A stretch of 64,000 nt of DNA from Saliterribacillus persicus (GTDB lineage Bacteria; Bacillota; Bacilli; Bacillales; Amphibacillaceae), in the NCBI RefSeq assembly GCF_003337485.1, contig NZ_QPJJ01000004.1, positions 220,605 through 284,604 on the forward strand. The letters are read 5' to 3'. The stretch's first letter is position 1, and every line of letters starts with the position of its first letter. Made by a program: the position numbers and the translations under genes. Below the pieces are notes generated by a model, which was not told where the DNA came from, did no database searches, and saw only the letters and a list, made by a program, of their open reading frames with translations. Shown here one piece after another: positions 16,006-25,677 of this stretch.

Positions 16006-16743
16006 CTAAGACATGTTTTTATGATGGAAAGGGCATTTACCCTCGATAGGTTTGATGTCATCTCCGATAAAGGATTGTTTCCATTCATTATGATCCGGAT
16101 CCCCAAAATGACTGATATCTGGATGCTTAGGTAAGCCATCCCACTTCTCAACCCTAGCCCTTACCTTTTCCCGGGACATAATACCGCCCTTTTCCGTTCC
16201 TTCTAAACCTTGGAAAATAGCACGTGGTTGGAAACCTAAGATCAAGCTATTTCCTAAATCTCTTGTTTTCCTCTGCTTATATGCAGGGGCATTTCCGAAT
16301 GCAAAGATAGGTTCACCAGCAAAATGAAAATCCCATAAATGATGTTCCGGGTCCTTCGGCGCTTGTTCCGGCCAATCAAATCGATCATGCTCATGGAGAT
16401 ATTGCAAGATCTCCCAAAAGTAGGAACGATAATACTCAATTGATTTCTCTGTGCTTTCTGGTTCCACAAAAATGAAAAGGCCATGTCTTATTTTATTTTC
16501 TTCTGTAAATAAACTTAAAAAACTTTCCACTGCATCAGGTAAATGCGCCCAATTATCCTGTGTTATATAGGAGTAGCGAAGTTCTCCCCTCCGTTGACCA
16601 GTTCTTCCAAAAAAACAAGGAAAAGTCGGATCTGTAACAATTTCACTAAACGTTTTATATTCATCTATAAGCCAGTTTGGCAATACTTCGGACTGTTCAA
16701 AATCATCCTTAGTAAGTAAATAGGGACTATTTTTTATTAACAT
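16006..16743 (-). CDS. YqcI/YcgG family protein
   Basis: 245 residues with the family features: an N-terminal PTFPCFFGRTGQRRGELRYS, a central WPEQAPKDPEHHLWDFHFAG (about residues 124-143), and an EWKQSFIGDD then GKCPFHH end. The CPFHH pair and the two conserved Cys suggest a metal or redox role, but no activity is established. It stands alone with its own terminator. Confidence 0.85.
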   Translation of the reverse strand: MLIKNSPYLLTKDDFEQSEVLPNWLIDEYKTFSEIVTDPTFPCFFGRTGQRRGELRYSYITQDNWAHLPDAVESFLSLFTEENKIRHGLFIFVEPESTEKSIEYYRSYFWEILQYLHEHDRFDWPEQAPKDPEHHLWDFHFAGEPIFAFGNAPAYKQRKTRDLGNSLILGFQPRAIFQGLEGTEKGGIMSREKVRARVEKWDGLPKHPDISHFGDPDHNEWKQSFIGDDIKPIEGKCPFHHKNMS

Positions 16744-16875
16744 CTTGCATCTCCTTCTATCTTTGTTTCATCAATATAATCATAAATTGACGTTAACTTC
16801 CAATTCCCGAACCCCATAGATTGTAAACTATTTTCACCTATACTTCCCTACTGATATATTTATCCTATCCATAAA

Positions 16876-16914
16876 AAAGAACCAAGTTCTGCAAATAATT
16901 CACAGAACTTGATC
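16876..16914 (-). terminator. terminator of second sugar ABC operon
   Basis: AAGTTCTG / CAGAACTT stem, extended by GATC/GGTT pairs; the minus strand ends in TTTTTT. Confidence 0.75.
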
Positions 16915-16945
16915 CCATATATCTTTACTTATTTTAAAGTTATTT

Positions 16946-17764
16946 TTATTTCACTGCTCCATCTGTTACACCTTTAATAATATGTTTTTGTGCAAAGAAG
17001 TAAACGATGATAACAGGAACAATCGCAATCGTTAGTCCCGCTAACGCTAAGTGCCATTGCTTGGTATATTGTCCAAAGAAAAAGAACATTTTAAGCGGGA
17101 TTGTCGCTGTTTCTTGACTCAGAACAAGTGATGGTAGTAAATAATCATTCCAGATCCAGATAACATTTAAAATCATTACCGTGACAGAAATTGGCTTTAG
17201 CATCGGAAACACAATTCTCCAAAATATCTGCCATTTATTTGCACCATCGATGGTGGCAGCTTCATCTAAGGAAACTGGTATGCTAGCCATTGCACCGTGG
17301 TACAAGAAAATAGAAAGACTAGAACCAAAACCTAGATACATAAAAATTAACCCTGCTGGATTTAACATCTCTACTTGACCGAATAATGAAATAAGTGGAA
17401 TCATTACCGATTGAAATGGGATCAACATCGCAGCAACAAACACCATAAAAATACCTGAGCTTAATTTACTTTTATTCCTCGCTAAAGCATAGCCAGCCAT
17501 TGAGGAAAAAATAATGATAAGCGCTAAACTCCCTACAGAAATAAAGAGAGAGTAGAAAAAGGAGCGAATAAAATCCAGATCAATAAAGGCTTGCTTGAAG
17601 TTCTCAAATGTTCCTTCTTCTGGCAGACCCAAAATATCAGAAAAGATTCCCTTTTTTGTTTTAAAGGCATTTACAACCATAAGATAGAATGGTGTTAACC
17701 ATAAGATAGCAAGAATAAGACCAGAAATCTCGATGAGTAATTTATTACGTTTTTTATTCTGCAT
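16946..17764 (-). CDS. carbohydrate ABC transporter permease, MalG type
   Basis: 272 residues, six hydrophobic segments, EAA-loop EAATIDGANKWQIFWRIVFP (about residues 168-187) and a C-terminal HIIKGVTDGAVK typical of MalG/LacG-like subunits. Its ATG overlaps the last base of the upstream permease gene. No ATPase gene in the operon. Confidence 0.9.
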   Translation of the reverse strand: MQNKKRNKLLIEISGLILAILWLTPFYLMVVNAFKTKKGIFSDILGLPEEGTFENFKQAFIDLDFIRSFFYSLFISVGSLALIIIFSSMAGYALARNKSKLSSGIFMVFVAAMLIPFQSVMIPLISLFGQVEMLNPAGLIFMYLGFGSSLSIFLYHGAMASIPVSLDEAATIDGANKWQIFWRIVFPMLKPISVTVMILNVIWIWNDYLLPSLVLSQETATIPLKMFFFFGQYTKQWHLALAGLTIAIVPVIIVYFFAQKHIIKGVTDGAVK

Positions 17765-18624
17765 TATAGGTCAACCTCCCGCTTCTTATTATAATAGACT
17801 TGCGTTAAAGCAACCGCCGCTACTAAAATAAAAAAGATAACAGCTTTCGATTGAGCATAGGCCATTTCATAATCACTAAATGCTGTATTATAAATTTCCA
17901 TTGCAAGCATCTGTGTAGAACCAAATGGTCCTCCATTCGTAAGCGCTAAGTTTTGATCGTACAGTTTAAACGCATTCGAAAGTGTTAAAAATAAACTAAT
18001 AGTAAAAGCTGGCGCAACTAATGGAAACTTCACCTTCCAAAAACGTTGAAAAGCACTTGCTCCATCAATTTCTGCAGCCTCTAACAATTCTTGTGGAACA
18101 CTTTGTAAATAAGCGATGTAAATAATCATAATATAGCCAGCGTATTGCCATACATTTAAAATAACTAATCCCCAGAAGCCTGTCTCCGTGGTAGACAACC
18201 AGCCCTGTAAAGCCTCAATGCCTAAGGCATCACCAATAGCTGAAAATGCACTTACAAAGATAAACTGCCAAATGAATCCTAGAATCAATCCACCGATTAA
18301 ATTAGGCATAAAAAAGACAGTTCTTAATAGATTGTTAGATTTAATTTTTTGCGTCACCATTAATGCGAGACTAAGACCAAGTATATTCACTAGGATAATA
18401 GACACTACAGCAAATAATACAGTGAACACAATAGCATCAAGAAACTCAGCATCCTGAAATACTTCTACATAATTTGCTAAGCCAATAAATTTAGATGCGG
18501 TTAGACCATTCCAATCTGTAAAGGAATATATAAAACCGTAAATAAACGGAAAAAAGACGACTAAGGTAAGCGCAAGTAAAGCAGGCGCTAAAAATAGCCA
18601 AAATGATAGATTCCTGTTATTCAT
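17764..18624 (-). CDS. carbohydrate ABC transporter permease, MalF type
   Basis: 286 residues with an N-terminal membrane segment, the YSFTDWNGLT loop found in many UgpA/MalF-like permeases, and EAA-loop EAAEIDGASAFQRFWKVKFP (about residues 179-198). Partner of the following permease. It lies 92 bp after the binding-protein gene, with a hairpin in the gap. Confidence 0.9.
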   Translation of the reverse strand: MNNRNLSFWLFLAPALLALTLVVFFPFIYGFIYSFTDWNGLTASKFIGLANYVEVFQDAEFLDAIVFTVLFAVVSIILVNILGLSLALMVTQKIKSNNLLRTVFFMPNLIGGLILGFIWQFIFVSAFSAIGDALGIEALQGWLSTTETGFWGLVILNVWQYAGYIMIIYIAYLQSVPQELLEAAEIDGASAFQRFWKVKFPLVAPAFTISLFLTLSNAFKLYDQNLALTNGGPFGSTQMLAMEIYNTAFSDYEMAYAQSKAVIFFILVAAVALTQVYYNKKREVDL

Positions 18625-18668
18625 TTAAAAGCACCTCCATCTTCTGTTGTTTTCCTGTTGAATTAAAT

Positions 18669-18706
18669 GCAGCCAACAAAACAAAATAAGAATTTTTGTT
18701 GGCTGC
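18669..18706 (-). other. stem-loop between binding-protein and permease genes
   Basis: Perfect 13-bp stem GCAGCCAACAAAA with a 12-nt A/T-rich loop. Without a T-run beyond the stem it is more likely an mRNA stabiliser or partial terminator; the first importer in this window has a hairpin in the same place. Confidence 0.6.
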
Positions 18707-18716
18707 AACGTTTAAT

Positions 18717-20039
18717 TTATTGTCGTGATTTTTCCCATTCTGATTCTGCAGTATCTAGAACTTCTTGCCATTCTATGTCATCTACTAAATAGCGTTGCAT
18801 ATTGGCACCCATCACATCTTCATTCCATCCAACCGGATTAGCCATAAATGTCCATCCAATTGTTTTTCCTTCAGATGCATAATTGTATACTGCTTGAGAT
18901 AATGGATCAGCGATTTTATCAGCATCGTATCCTTCATATGCAGGAATAAATTTAAATTCATTTAATACAAATTCTTTACCCGCATCTGATGTATACATCC
19001 AGTCTAAGAAATCTTTAGCTGCTTGCTGTTGTTCTTCAGAACTGTTTTTATTTACTACCCAGTACTGTGGAACACCTACTGGTAAAGAATCACTTTTCTC
19101 TCCTTCAAACGGCATAGGAATCATGCCAATATTATCTTGAGCAAATTCCGCATCCATTTGTTCTACTGTTGGATAGATCCAATTTCCTTGTTGAATCATT
19201 GCTACTTTTCCAAGTGAAAAGAGTTGCTCTACTTGCATGGAATAATCCAAACTCAAAACTGGTTGGACAGAATATTGATTTTGTAAATCTAGCATTCTCT
19301 TCATTTGGTCCCCATATTCAAAATCGATACTTGGTGCTTCATATGCGGTCATAATGTCACTATTAAATTCTGGTGCAATGTAATGGTTAGCTAAATGATT
19401 TCCCATTACCCATAACTCTTTTGCTGGTAAAGCCATTGCTGCATCTAGTCCTAATTCTTCCTTTTGACTATCAATAGTAGCTAACGCTTCTTCTAAATCT
19501 TCGAAGGTTGTTAATTCTTCAGGGTTAATGCCTGCTTGCTCTAAAATTTCTTTGTTATAAATTAATCCATATCCTTCTTGTGCGAATGGTAGGCCCCATA
19601 CTTTTCCATCTTCTTCAATTCCATTTAATGTTCCATCTAAAGCTAAAGAAGCCGCTTCTGTATCTGATACATCTGCTAAGTATTCTTCATATTCTTCAAC
19701 ATCGGTAGGTCCACCAATATTGAAAATAACTGGCTCATTACCAGATGCCATTTGTGATTTCAAGGAAGCGGCGTAGTCATTTCCTCCACCAACGGTTTGC
19801 ACGCTCATGTTAACATCGGGATTTTCCTCTTCATACATTGCAATAATTTCCTCGAATTGTTCCTTAAACTCTACCTTAAACTGAAAAATATCTACTGCTA
19901 CTTCTTCTTGTGAGCCTCCTGCGTTTTCTGTTCCACTTGTTTCTTCTGTATCATCTGAATCTCCACAAGCAACCATCAACATCACTGCTAACAGAGCAAA
20001 GACTAAAAAGAGTTTTGATTTCATTTTTCCATGTAACAT
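18717..20039 (-). CDS. carbohydrate ABC transporter substrate-binding lipoprotein
   Basis: 440-residue family 1 solute-binding protein. Signal peptide with lipobox MVAC (Cys at about residue 25), then an acidic linker. WGLPFAQEGYGLIYNKEILE (about residues 148-167) and the WVMGNHL and QQGNWIYP segments are typical of sugar binders. The ATG at 20039 is preceded by GGAGG at a good distance. Three CG-centred operator-like sites lie upstream, so the importer is probably controlled by CcpA and/or a LacI-type regulator not in this window. Substrate unknown. Confidence 0.87.
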   Translation of the reverse strand: MLHGKMKSKLFLVFALLAVMLMVACGDSDDTEETSGTENAGGSQEEVAVDIFQFKVEFKEQFEEIIAMYEEENPDVNMSVQTVGGGNDYAASLKSQMASGNEPVIFNIGGPTDVEEYEEYLADVSDTEAASLALDGTLNGIEEDGKVWGLPFAQEGYGLIYNKEILEQAGINPEELTTFEDLEEALATIDSQKEELGLDAAMALPAKELWVMGNHLANHYIAPEFNSDIMTAYEAPSIDFEYGDQMKRMLDLQNQYSVQPVLSLDYSMQVEQLFSLGKVAMIQQGNWIYPTVEQMDAEFAQDNIGMIPMPFEGEKSDSLPVGVPQYWVVNKNSSEEQQQAAKDFLDWMYTSDAGKEFVLNEFKFIPAYEGYDADKIADPLSQAVYNYASEGKTIGWTFMANPVGWNEDVMGANMQRYLVDDIEWQEVLDTAESEWEKSRQ

Positions 20040-20065
20040 TTACATTCCTCCACTAATTGTATTTT

Positions 20066-20081
20066 GCGAAATCGTTTGCGC
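20066..20081. promoter_or_regulatory. CG-centred operator, site 1
   Basis: GCGAAATCGTTTGCGC, a near-palindrome of LacI/CcpA type, 27 bp before the binding-protein start codon, where binding would block transcription. Shares AAATCGTTTGC with site 2. Confidence 0.55.
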
Positions 20082-20177
20082 TTTGAATTAAAAAAATATA
20101 CTGCCATAACAAAGTACAGACAATTTCAATAATCCCTATAAATTACAAGACTATAACCTTATCTCATTCACACATAA

Positions 20178-20194
20178 GAGAAATCGTTTGCATG
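20178..20194. promoter_or_regulatory. CG-centred operator, site 2
   Basis: Contains AAATCGTTTGCATG, repeating the site 1 core about 112 bp upstream of it; one mismatch to the cre consensus. Confidence 0.5.
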
Positions 20195-20329
20195 AATTGA
20201 TTAAATGTTACCACATATATTCTAATTGAACAAGTCCTAATTAGAAAAATAAAAGCGTTACCATTGCTTATTTATCAATGGTTAATAAATTGATTATGCA
20301 AGCGCCAATCTAGCTTGGTTTATTTTAGA

Positions 20330-20340
20330 CAAACGTTTGC
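20330..20340. promoter_or_regulatory. CG-centred operator, site 3
   Basis: CAAACGTTTG is a perfect 10-bp palindrome followed by C; it shares CGTTTGC with sites 1 and 2. Confidence 0.45.
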
Positions 20341-20453
20341 ATAAAATTTAATGACGATTTGTCTTCTCTCTTTTGCTACATTAAAGCTAAGTAAAAGCTT
20401 ACGCATGATCGATTAATGTTTAATTAACATACTTGTTTAATAAATCTCCATAA

Positions 20454-20507
20454 AAAAACTGCATCACAATTATTAGCCCTTAAACCTAATAATTACGATA
20501 CAGTTTA
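20454..20507 (-). terminator. terminator of small hydrophilic protein gene
   Basis: AAACTG..AATTATTAG pairs with CTAATAATT..CAGTTT; the minus strand then runs into a T-tract. Confidence 0.75.
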
Positions 20508-20537
20508 TGCTCTCATGCTTTTACTAGAACAAAGAAA

Positions 20538-20780
20538 CTATTTATTTTTATGCTTTGGATGCTTGTACTTCTTTTCTGATTGAGAAGTACTTTGACTATT
20601 CTTTTTATCTTTCAAATTTTTCTCTTCTATCTTTAAATCTTCTAATGGAATATCATCGACAAGTTGTTCTTCTTTAAATTTATGAAGCTCTGTCCGGTCT
20701 TCATCAAACGTACTCTTACGTTCGTTATCAACTACTTGCTTCTTCTTTAAATCTTCGTGATTTTGATTATCTTTACTCAC
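20538..20780 (-). CDS. small hydrophilic protein, unknown
   Basis: 80 residues from the GTG at 20780, which follows AAGGTGGTGA; the GTG at 20792 lies inside that ribosome site. About half the residues are charged, ending in a Ser/Gln then Lys/His-rich tail (KYKHPKHKNK). No domain is recognised. It has its own terminator, which supports a real gene. Confidence 0.6.
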   Translation of the reverse strand: MSKDNQNHEDLKKKQVVDNERKSTFDEDRTELHKFKEEQLVDDIPLEDLKIEEKNLKDKKNSQSTSQSEKKYKHPKHKNK

Positions 20781-20895
20781 AAGCTTCACCACCTTAAATG
20801 GATTGTGTTATCAATATTCCTGTTTCGAGAAATATTAAACATTATCCATGAAGATGACTTTAATTAGATACTACGTTTATCGTGATATATCTGGC

Positions 20896-22233
20896 TTAAG
20901 GTAATGGACTTACATGAGTTAGTACACTAACAACCAACAAAATAACAAGGATTAAAAGAATATCCCCTTTCAAAAGATGTTGTTGCGCTTTTTGATTTGT
21001 TTTCTTATATGCTTTTCGCATAAAATAGCCAATAAGAGCAATTATAATGAATACCACTATTTTTAATAGTAATACTTGTCCCCATAAGCTACTCCAAAGT
21101 AAGGTGATGTCTGGTAGAAAGAAAACCGTCATAACACTCCCCGAAATAGCTAATGTGATCATACTAATCAAGGCATAAGTTGAAAAGATAGGAATAAAAC
21201 TTTTGATGAATACCTCATTTGATTTCCAAAATAAAAGTAGAATGACTATACCCGATATCCATATTGCTGCCGCTCCGAGATGAATAATATCTAAAGATAT
21301 ATTTAAAATAACTGGTTTCATTGCATTTGCATGACCTGAAATGGCTTCTGTAAAAAGCAAAAGTACAATCCAGATGGCATCGATAAATGTTGAACGATGC
21401 AGAATGAAAAAACTAAGAATGGATAAACCAATTAAACTCATCCACGCTCTACCTATTGTGGTTTCAACTAATAACGTGGTTATACTCGTCATATCTGTTA
21501 ATAAACTATTAGACTGTAGATATCCAGAAATCACAACACTTATTAGTAGCATCACCTTTAAGTACATAGACGATTTTCTATAAACCTTTTCAGTAGATGA
21601 CTTACTAATATTCGTAAAAAATGACCAGAATACCAAGCCTGATATGGTCAGTAAACTAAAATAATAGAGCGCTCGAATCAAATAGGCAGGGACATCGATG
21701 TGATTCTCGGTGGCTTCATCTAATTCTGACTCATTATTAAGCTTCTCTTCCCTCTCTTTCTCTTTTGAGATAGCTTCATTTTTATTATCTTTATTTTCCT
21801 TTTCTGGCACACTTTCATTAACTATCTCGGATGCTTCACTATCCTCTTCTTTCAATGCTGCTTGCTCATCTACGCGTAAAGAAAAAGAATAAGTGTCCTC
21901 GATAACATGTCCATCAGCTCCTATTACTTTATAACTTAGCGAATAATCTCCGCTGTCGAGGTCGGTTAGTTCTCTGTATATGGTTTGCTGATTATCTTCA
22001 ATCTTTGTAGCTTCGTCAAAAACTACTTCCTTACCTTCGTCCTGATATAGCTTTATCTCATACAAGCTTGAATCCAAGGTTCCACTAAAAGTTAGTGTAA
22101 CTGTTTCTGGTGCCTTGACTAATTCACTGTTCGGCGCAGGGTTAGCTTCTAGAAGCGAGGTATGTGCAGAGACGAGCGTTGGAAAGAGGATAACTAGCAT
22201 CAGGAATAAAGGAATTAATAAGTATTTTTTCAT
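20896..22233 (-). CDS. CopC-CopD fusion copper resistance/uptake protein (YcnJ-like)
   Basis: 445 residues. A signal peptide ends in VSAH, so the mature protein starts with His, the N-terminal copper ligand of CopC. A CopC beta-sandwich follows (about residues 24-120, HTSLLEANPAPNSELVKAP), then a Lys/Glu-rich linker and a CopD-type eight-helix membrane domain. B. subtilis YcnJ has the same CopC-CopD order and supports copper uptake under starvation. There is no ycnK or ycnI next to it. The cytosolic copper store Csp3 is encoded 34 kb away. Confidence 0.88.
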   Translation of the reverse strand: MKKYLLIPLFLMLVILFPTLVSAHTSLLEANPAPNSELVKAPETVTLTFSGTLDSSLYEIKLYQDEGKEVVFDEATKIEDNQQTIYRELTDLDSGDYSLSYKVIGADGHVIEDTYSFSLRVDEQAALKEEDSEASEIVNESVPEKENKDNKNEAISKEKEREEKLNNESELDEATENHIDVPAYLIRALYYFSLLTISGLVFWSFFTNISKSSTEKVYRKSSMYLKVMLLISVVISGYLQSNSLLTDMTSITTLLVETTIGRAWMSLIGLSILSFFILHRSTFIDAIWIVLLLFTEAISGHANAMKPVILNISLDIIHLGAAAIWISGIVILLLFWKSNEVFIKSFIPIFSTYALISMITLAISGSVMTVFFLPDITLLWSSLWGQVLLLKIVVFIIIALIGYFMRKAYKKTNQKAQQHLLKGDILLILVILLVVSVLTHVSPLP

Positions 22234-22346
22234 ATGTTTTTTGTATAGACAGCAATTTGATAAATTATGCCTCTACACAGCCCCTCCTTAAATTTGTGCT
22301 TCTTTAATATAATAAACGTTAAAATCGCAGATTTGGATCACTTCAA

Positions 22347-22387
22347 CAAAAAACTGACCAAGAAAATAATCTTGATCAGTTTTTTTA
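22347..22387 (-). terminator. terminator of sugar porter gene
   Basis: AAAAACTGA/CAAG arm pairs with CTTG/CAGTTTTTTT; 40 bp past the minus-strand stop. Confidence 0.8.
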
Positions 22388-22429
22388 TTCTTATATCCTT
22401 TGTTATTATAAACAATTCCAAACAATAAG

Positions 22430-23833
22430 TTAAGCTAATTCTTCTTGTACTCTTTTTTCTTCGGCTTTTTGTATATCCGTTTTCCATAACTGAGAAATTT
22501 CTTCCAATGATTTATTTTTGGTTTCTGGAACGATTGTCATAACGAAAATAAAGCAGATCACATTAATAACAGCAAACATCCAAAAAGTGAATGCACTACC
22601 CATATTATTAATCAATACTGGTGTAAATTGACCAATTGCCCAATTCGCTCCCCATAAGAAGATCGTAGCAATTCCAACCGCTTTTGCACGAAGGTGATTT
22701 GGGAAAATTTCTGGAATCATAATCCACGGAATTGGACCCATGGATACGCAGAAGGATGCTGTAAATCCAGCAATCATAATAATTAACAGAATACCTGCAT
22801 TTGCTGGTTCGAAATAAAATACACTTCCAATTAATAGCATAAATACAGCCATTAAGCTTGAACCAATCGCCATTAATTTCTTCCGACCAAGTTTATCTAT
22901 TAATAAAATAGCAACGATCGTAAATACTACTTGTACACTACCAATAATACTTGTCGCTAAAAATTCGGTATTATTTTCAAAGCCTACACTTCTGAAGATG
23001 TCTGGACCATAATAAGTCACGGCATTCATACCAATTACTTGGTTGAATAATGCTAGGAAAACACCTACACCCATTGCCATTCTTAAACCAGGCTTTAATA
23101 GTTGTTTCACAGACGTATTTTCTTCCACTTTGATTGATGCTTTAATTTCTTTCTCTTCTTTTTTTGCAATAGCTTCTCCATTAATACGCTTTAAAATTTG
23201 ATAGGCTGCTTGATCTTGTCCTTTTTGAAATAAATATCTCGGACTTTCCGGAATGAAGAATAACAACACTAAGAAAATAATACCTGGAATCGTTCCATAA
23301 CCAAGCATCCATCTCCAACCAAATTCAAGACCCCATTCATAGGTACCGCTATTTGCGACAAAATAATTTATATAAAAGGTGGCACTAATACCTAAAATAG
23401 TAAATAACTGATACATCGAGCCTAACCTTCCCCGAATTGCTGGAGGTGCACATTCACTAATATAGGTCACCGATAAGGCTGAAGCAAAACCAATACCTAG
23501 TCCTCCAAGAATTCTTGCCAGTACTAGTGTTGTAACATTAATCGCAAAGGCTGATCCCAATGCAGAGATGATGAAAAACACTGCAGAAACCATTAATAAT
23601 TTTTTTCGACCAAAACGATCACTTAAAAAGCCAGAAAGAGCTACCCCTGTAACACCACCTATCATTACACAGGAGATAACCCACCCTTCCATAGCTGGAC
23701 TCAAATCATAAATCTCTTGTAGGTATCCAATTGCTCCTGATATAACTGCTGTATCAAACCCATATAATAAACCTGCCATTCCTGCCGCTCCGGCAATTAA
23801 GATAACATACCATGCTGAGTGTTTCTTTTCCAT
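22430..23833 (-). CDS. MFS sugar porter (sugar/H+ symporter)
   Basis: 467 residues, twelve transmembrane helices. All sugar-porter marks are present: GFDTAVISGAIGYLQ in helix 1, DRFGRKKLLM between helices 2 and 3, PESPRYLF after helix 6, WIMIPEIFPNHLRAKAVG, and VPETKNKSLEEI at the end. Similar to CsbC/YwtG/IolT/AraE; the sugar cannot be named. Monocistronic with a strong terminator; the region upstream is decayed coding sequence. Confidence 0.93.
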   Translation of the reverse strand: MEKKHSAWYVILIAGAAGMAGLLYGFDTAVISGAIGYLQEIYDLSPAMEGWVISCVMIGGVTGVALSGFLSDRFGRKKLLMVSAVFFIISALGSAFAINVTTLVLARILGGLGIGFASALSVTYISECAPPAIRGRLGSMYQLFTILGISATFYINYFVANSGTYEWGLEFGWRWMLGYGTIPGIIFLVLLFFIPESPRYLFQKGQDQAAYQILKRINGEAIAKKEEKEIKASIKVEENTSVKQLLKPGLRMAMGVGVFLALFNQVIGMNAVTYYGPDIFRSVGFENNTEFLATSIIGSVQVVFTIVAILLIDKLGRKKLMAIGSSLMAVFMLLIGSVFYFEPANAGILLIIMIAGFTASFCVSMGPIPWIMIPEIFPNHLRAKAVGIATIFLWGANWAIGQFTPVLINNMGSAFTFWMFAVINVICFIFVMTIVPETKNKSLEEISQLWKTDIQKAEEKRVQEELA

Positions 23834-24106
23834 TATTATCCCCCATTAATTTGATTTTTTTAAGTTCCTATTCTTTATCCATCATGATGAAGTGAGAATG
23901 CTCTGTTTACACATAAACGAGTCATTATTAATTCGCTTTCATTATTGGATAAAGCGTGTTTAACCGTTCGTTCTGTCAAATTTACCATGGATATTTACTT
24001 CTAAAATGCCAATCATCTTCACTTTTTTGTTAATAGCTAGATTTTTTTGCACAACAAACACAGTTATACAATTTCAAGGAGGGATAGTTCATAACTCTTC
24101 ATCCAA

Positions 24107-24622
24107 ATGATTAATTTGGGTGGATTAATTGAATTAATGATTACAAATGTTACTGGATATGATGTCGCATTATTAAATGATAAATGTGTAGATATACATT
24201 CACGACTCAAGCACAAAAAGCAGTACTAAGGGAGAGATTACTTGGAGGACCCAGCTAATTTGCAAACTGAAGGAAGAATATGTCTTAACAAAAGATTTAG
24301 AAGTCAATAAGAAGAATTAGCTTCTGAAGGCTATCTAGCTACTGATGGCCAAGAGCCGCTTACGGATACCGCAAGACCTTTTTTCTCATCTTTGATAAAG
24401 CAGTAAAAACCAACTTTTAGAAAAGAATTACTAAACTAAGTTATTGAGAGTTCCACAAGAAAAGAATTAAATGTCCATACGATAAAAACAATTGAAGAAC
24501 CGAGTCAAGATATTGACAAAACGGAATGTACATCTGCTTCTATTGGTTATTTTCAAATAAATAATGGAAAATGTTTAAGTGATACAGGAGAACGAGTGGT
24601 TAATCCCCTTACCACCCATTAA
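24107..24622 (+). pseudogene. decayed coding sequence, family not identified
   Basis: Three frames each carry protein-like stretches broken by stops and shifts: MINLGGLIELMITNVTGYDV (from 24107), then EELASEGYLATDGQEPLT with a stop after SLIKQ, then KTIEEPSQDIDKTECTSASI to a stop at 24622. The fragments read in the same direction and appear to be pieces of one or two genes. The source protein is not recognised. The end overlaps the 3' end of the convergent LuxR-type gene. Confidence 0.45.
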
Positions 24623-25583
24623 TTAGATTAGTTAACTTACTTCTACTATTTATATTGGTTTTAAGGAAAATTGATTTCAAGTGATCTTGCACGGTATAAG
24701 GTGAAATCGATAATTGATCTGCAATTTCATTGGTCGTATCGCCTTTAATTATGTAGCGAATAATTTCAGATTCCTTAGCTGTCCATTGATAACATTTAAT
24801 TAAATAAGAAAACCAATCTCCATTTGTAATCGGACCTTTTTTTATGACTATTACCATTTCGTCTTCATGATCCGTTAATAATGCTGCCTCTAGCGCATAT
24901 AATTCTCCTTCACTATCAATCATAATTGTATTGCTATGATTCTTTCGGTTCTTAAGCACCTGGAAGAAAATAGCTCGAATCGATCGAGGTATTTGATCTA
25001 TCAATAGGTCCTCTTGTTTAGAAAGCTGATGAAGCCAACTTTTTGCTTGTTGATTTTGGTAAAGAATCGTAAAAGAACTGGACATAATTAACATGGGTTG
25101 AATTGTAAAAGGTTTGGCCTTATTCGTTACACGGAGGACATGTTTTCTAATAATACTAGCAATTTCTTTTACTTGTTTCCTAATTTTGTTCACATCATTA
25201 CTATTAAAAGCTAGATCTCTTCTATATAAACTAGCAAAACCATAACATTGTCCACCTGTTACAAATGCCATTCTCATTTCACTCTTGAAACCTGCTGGAA
25301 AGAGGATTTCTTGTAGTCTTTTGCTTTTTTCGCTATTCGTTGAATGACTTAATACCTTTATTGGAATCGATGAACTAGCTAGTTCATATTGAGAATGAAT
25401 ATCCTGATCTAAATATTCATTCACGAATAATTGTGGATGTATTTTTTCAATTACTTCATCTGTTAAAGCCCCAGTGGTCAATAAATTATTAGGATCAACT
25501 GTCCGAATGCAGGAAGCATCAAAAGAACAAATAGTGTACAACTTCTGACGAATTCTTTTCCTTATTGCATTAGCCTCATTCAT
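24609..25583 (-). CDS. LuxR-family transcriptional regulator
   Basis: 324 residues. The C-terminal LuxR helix-turn-helix (about residues 260-320) reads TAKESEIIRYIIKGDTTNEI, followed by LSISPYTVQDHLKSIFLK. The N-terminal part resembles a GAF/PAS-like sensory region without clear ligand residues; it has no phospho-acceptor domain. ATG start preceded by AAGGGGGG. Both neighbours are remnants, so its target may be lost. Confidence 0.85.
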   Translation of the reverse strand: MNEANAIRKRIRQKLYTICSFDASCIRTVDPNNLLTTGALTDEVIEKIHPQLFVNEYLDQDIHSQYELASSSIPIKVLSHSTNSEKSKRLQEILFPAGFKSEMRMAFVTGGQCYGFASLYRRDLAFNSNDVNKIRKQVKEIASIIRKHVLRVTNKAKPFTIQPMLIMSSSFTILYQNQQAKSWLHQLSKQEDLLIDQIPRSIRAIFFQVLKNRKNHSNTIMIDSEGELYALEAALLTDHEDEMVIVIKKGPITNGDWFSYLIKCYQWTAKESEIIRYIIKGDTTNEIADQLSISPYTVQDHLKSIFLKTNINSRSKLTNLINGW

Positions 25584-25677
25584 ATATACCCCCCTTATCT
25601 CTGGGATAGTTTCAGTCCCTTATTACTATTATAATTGAGAATGATTATTGATTATACCATAAAATGAGTTTTTTAAA

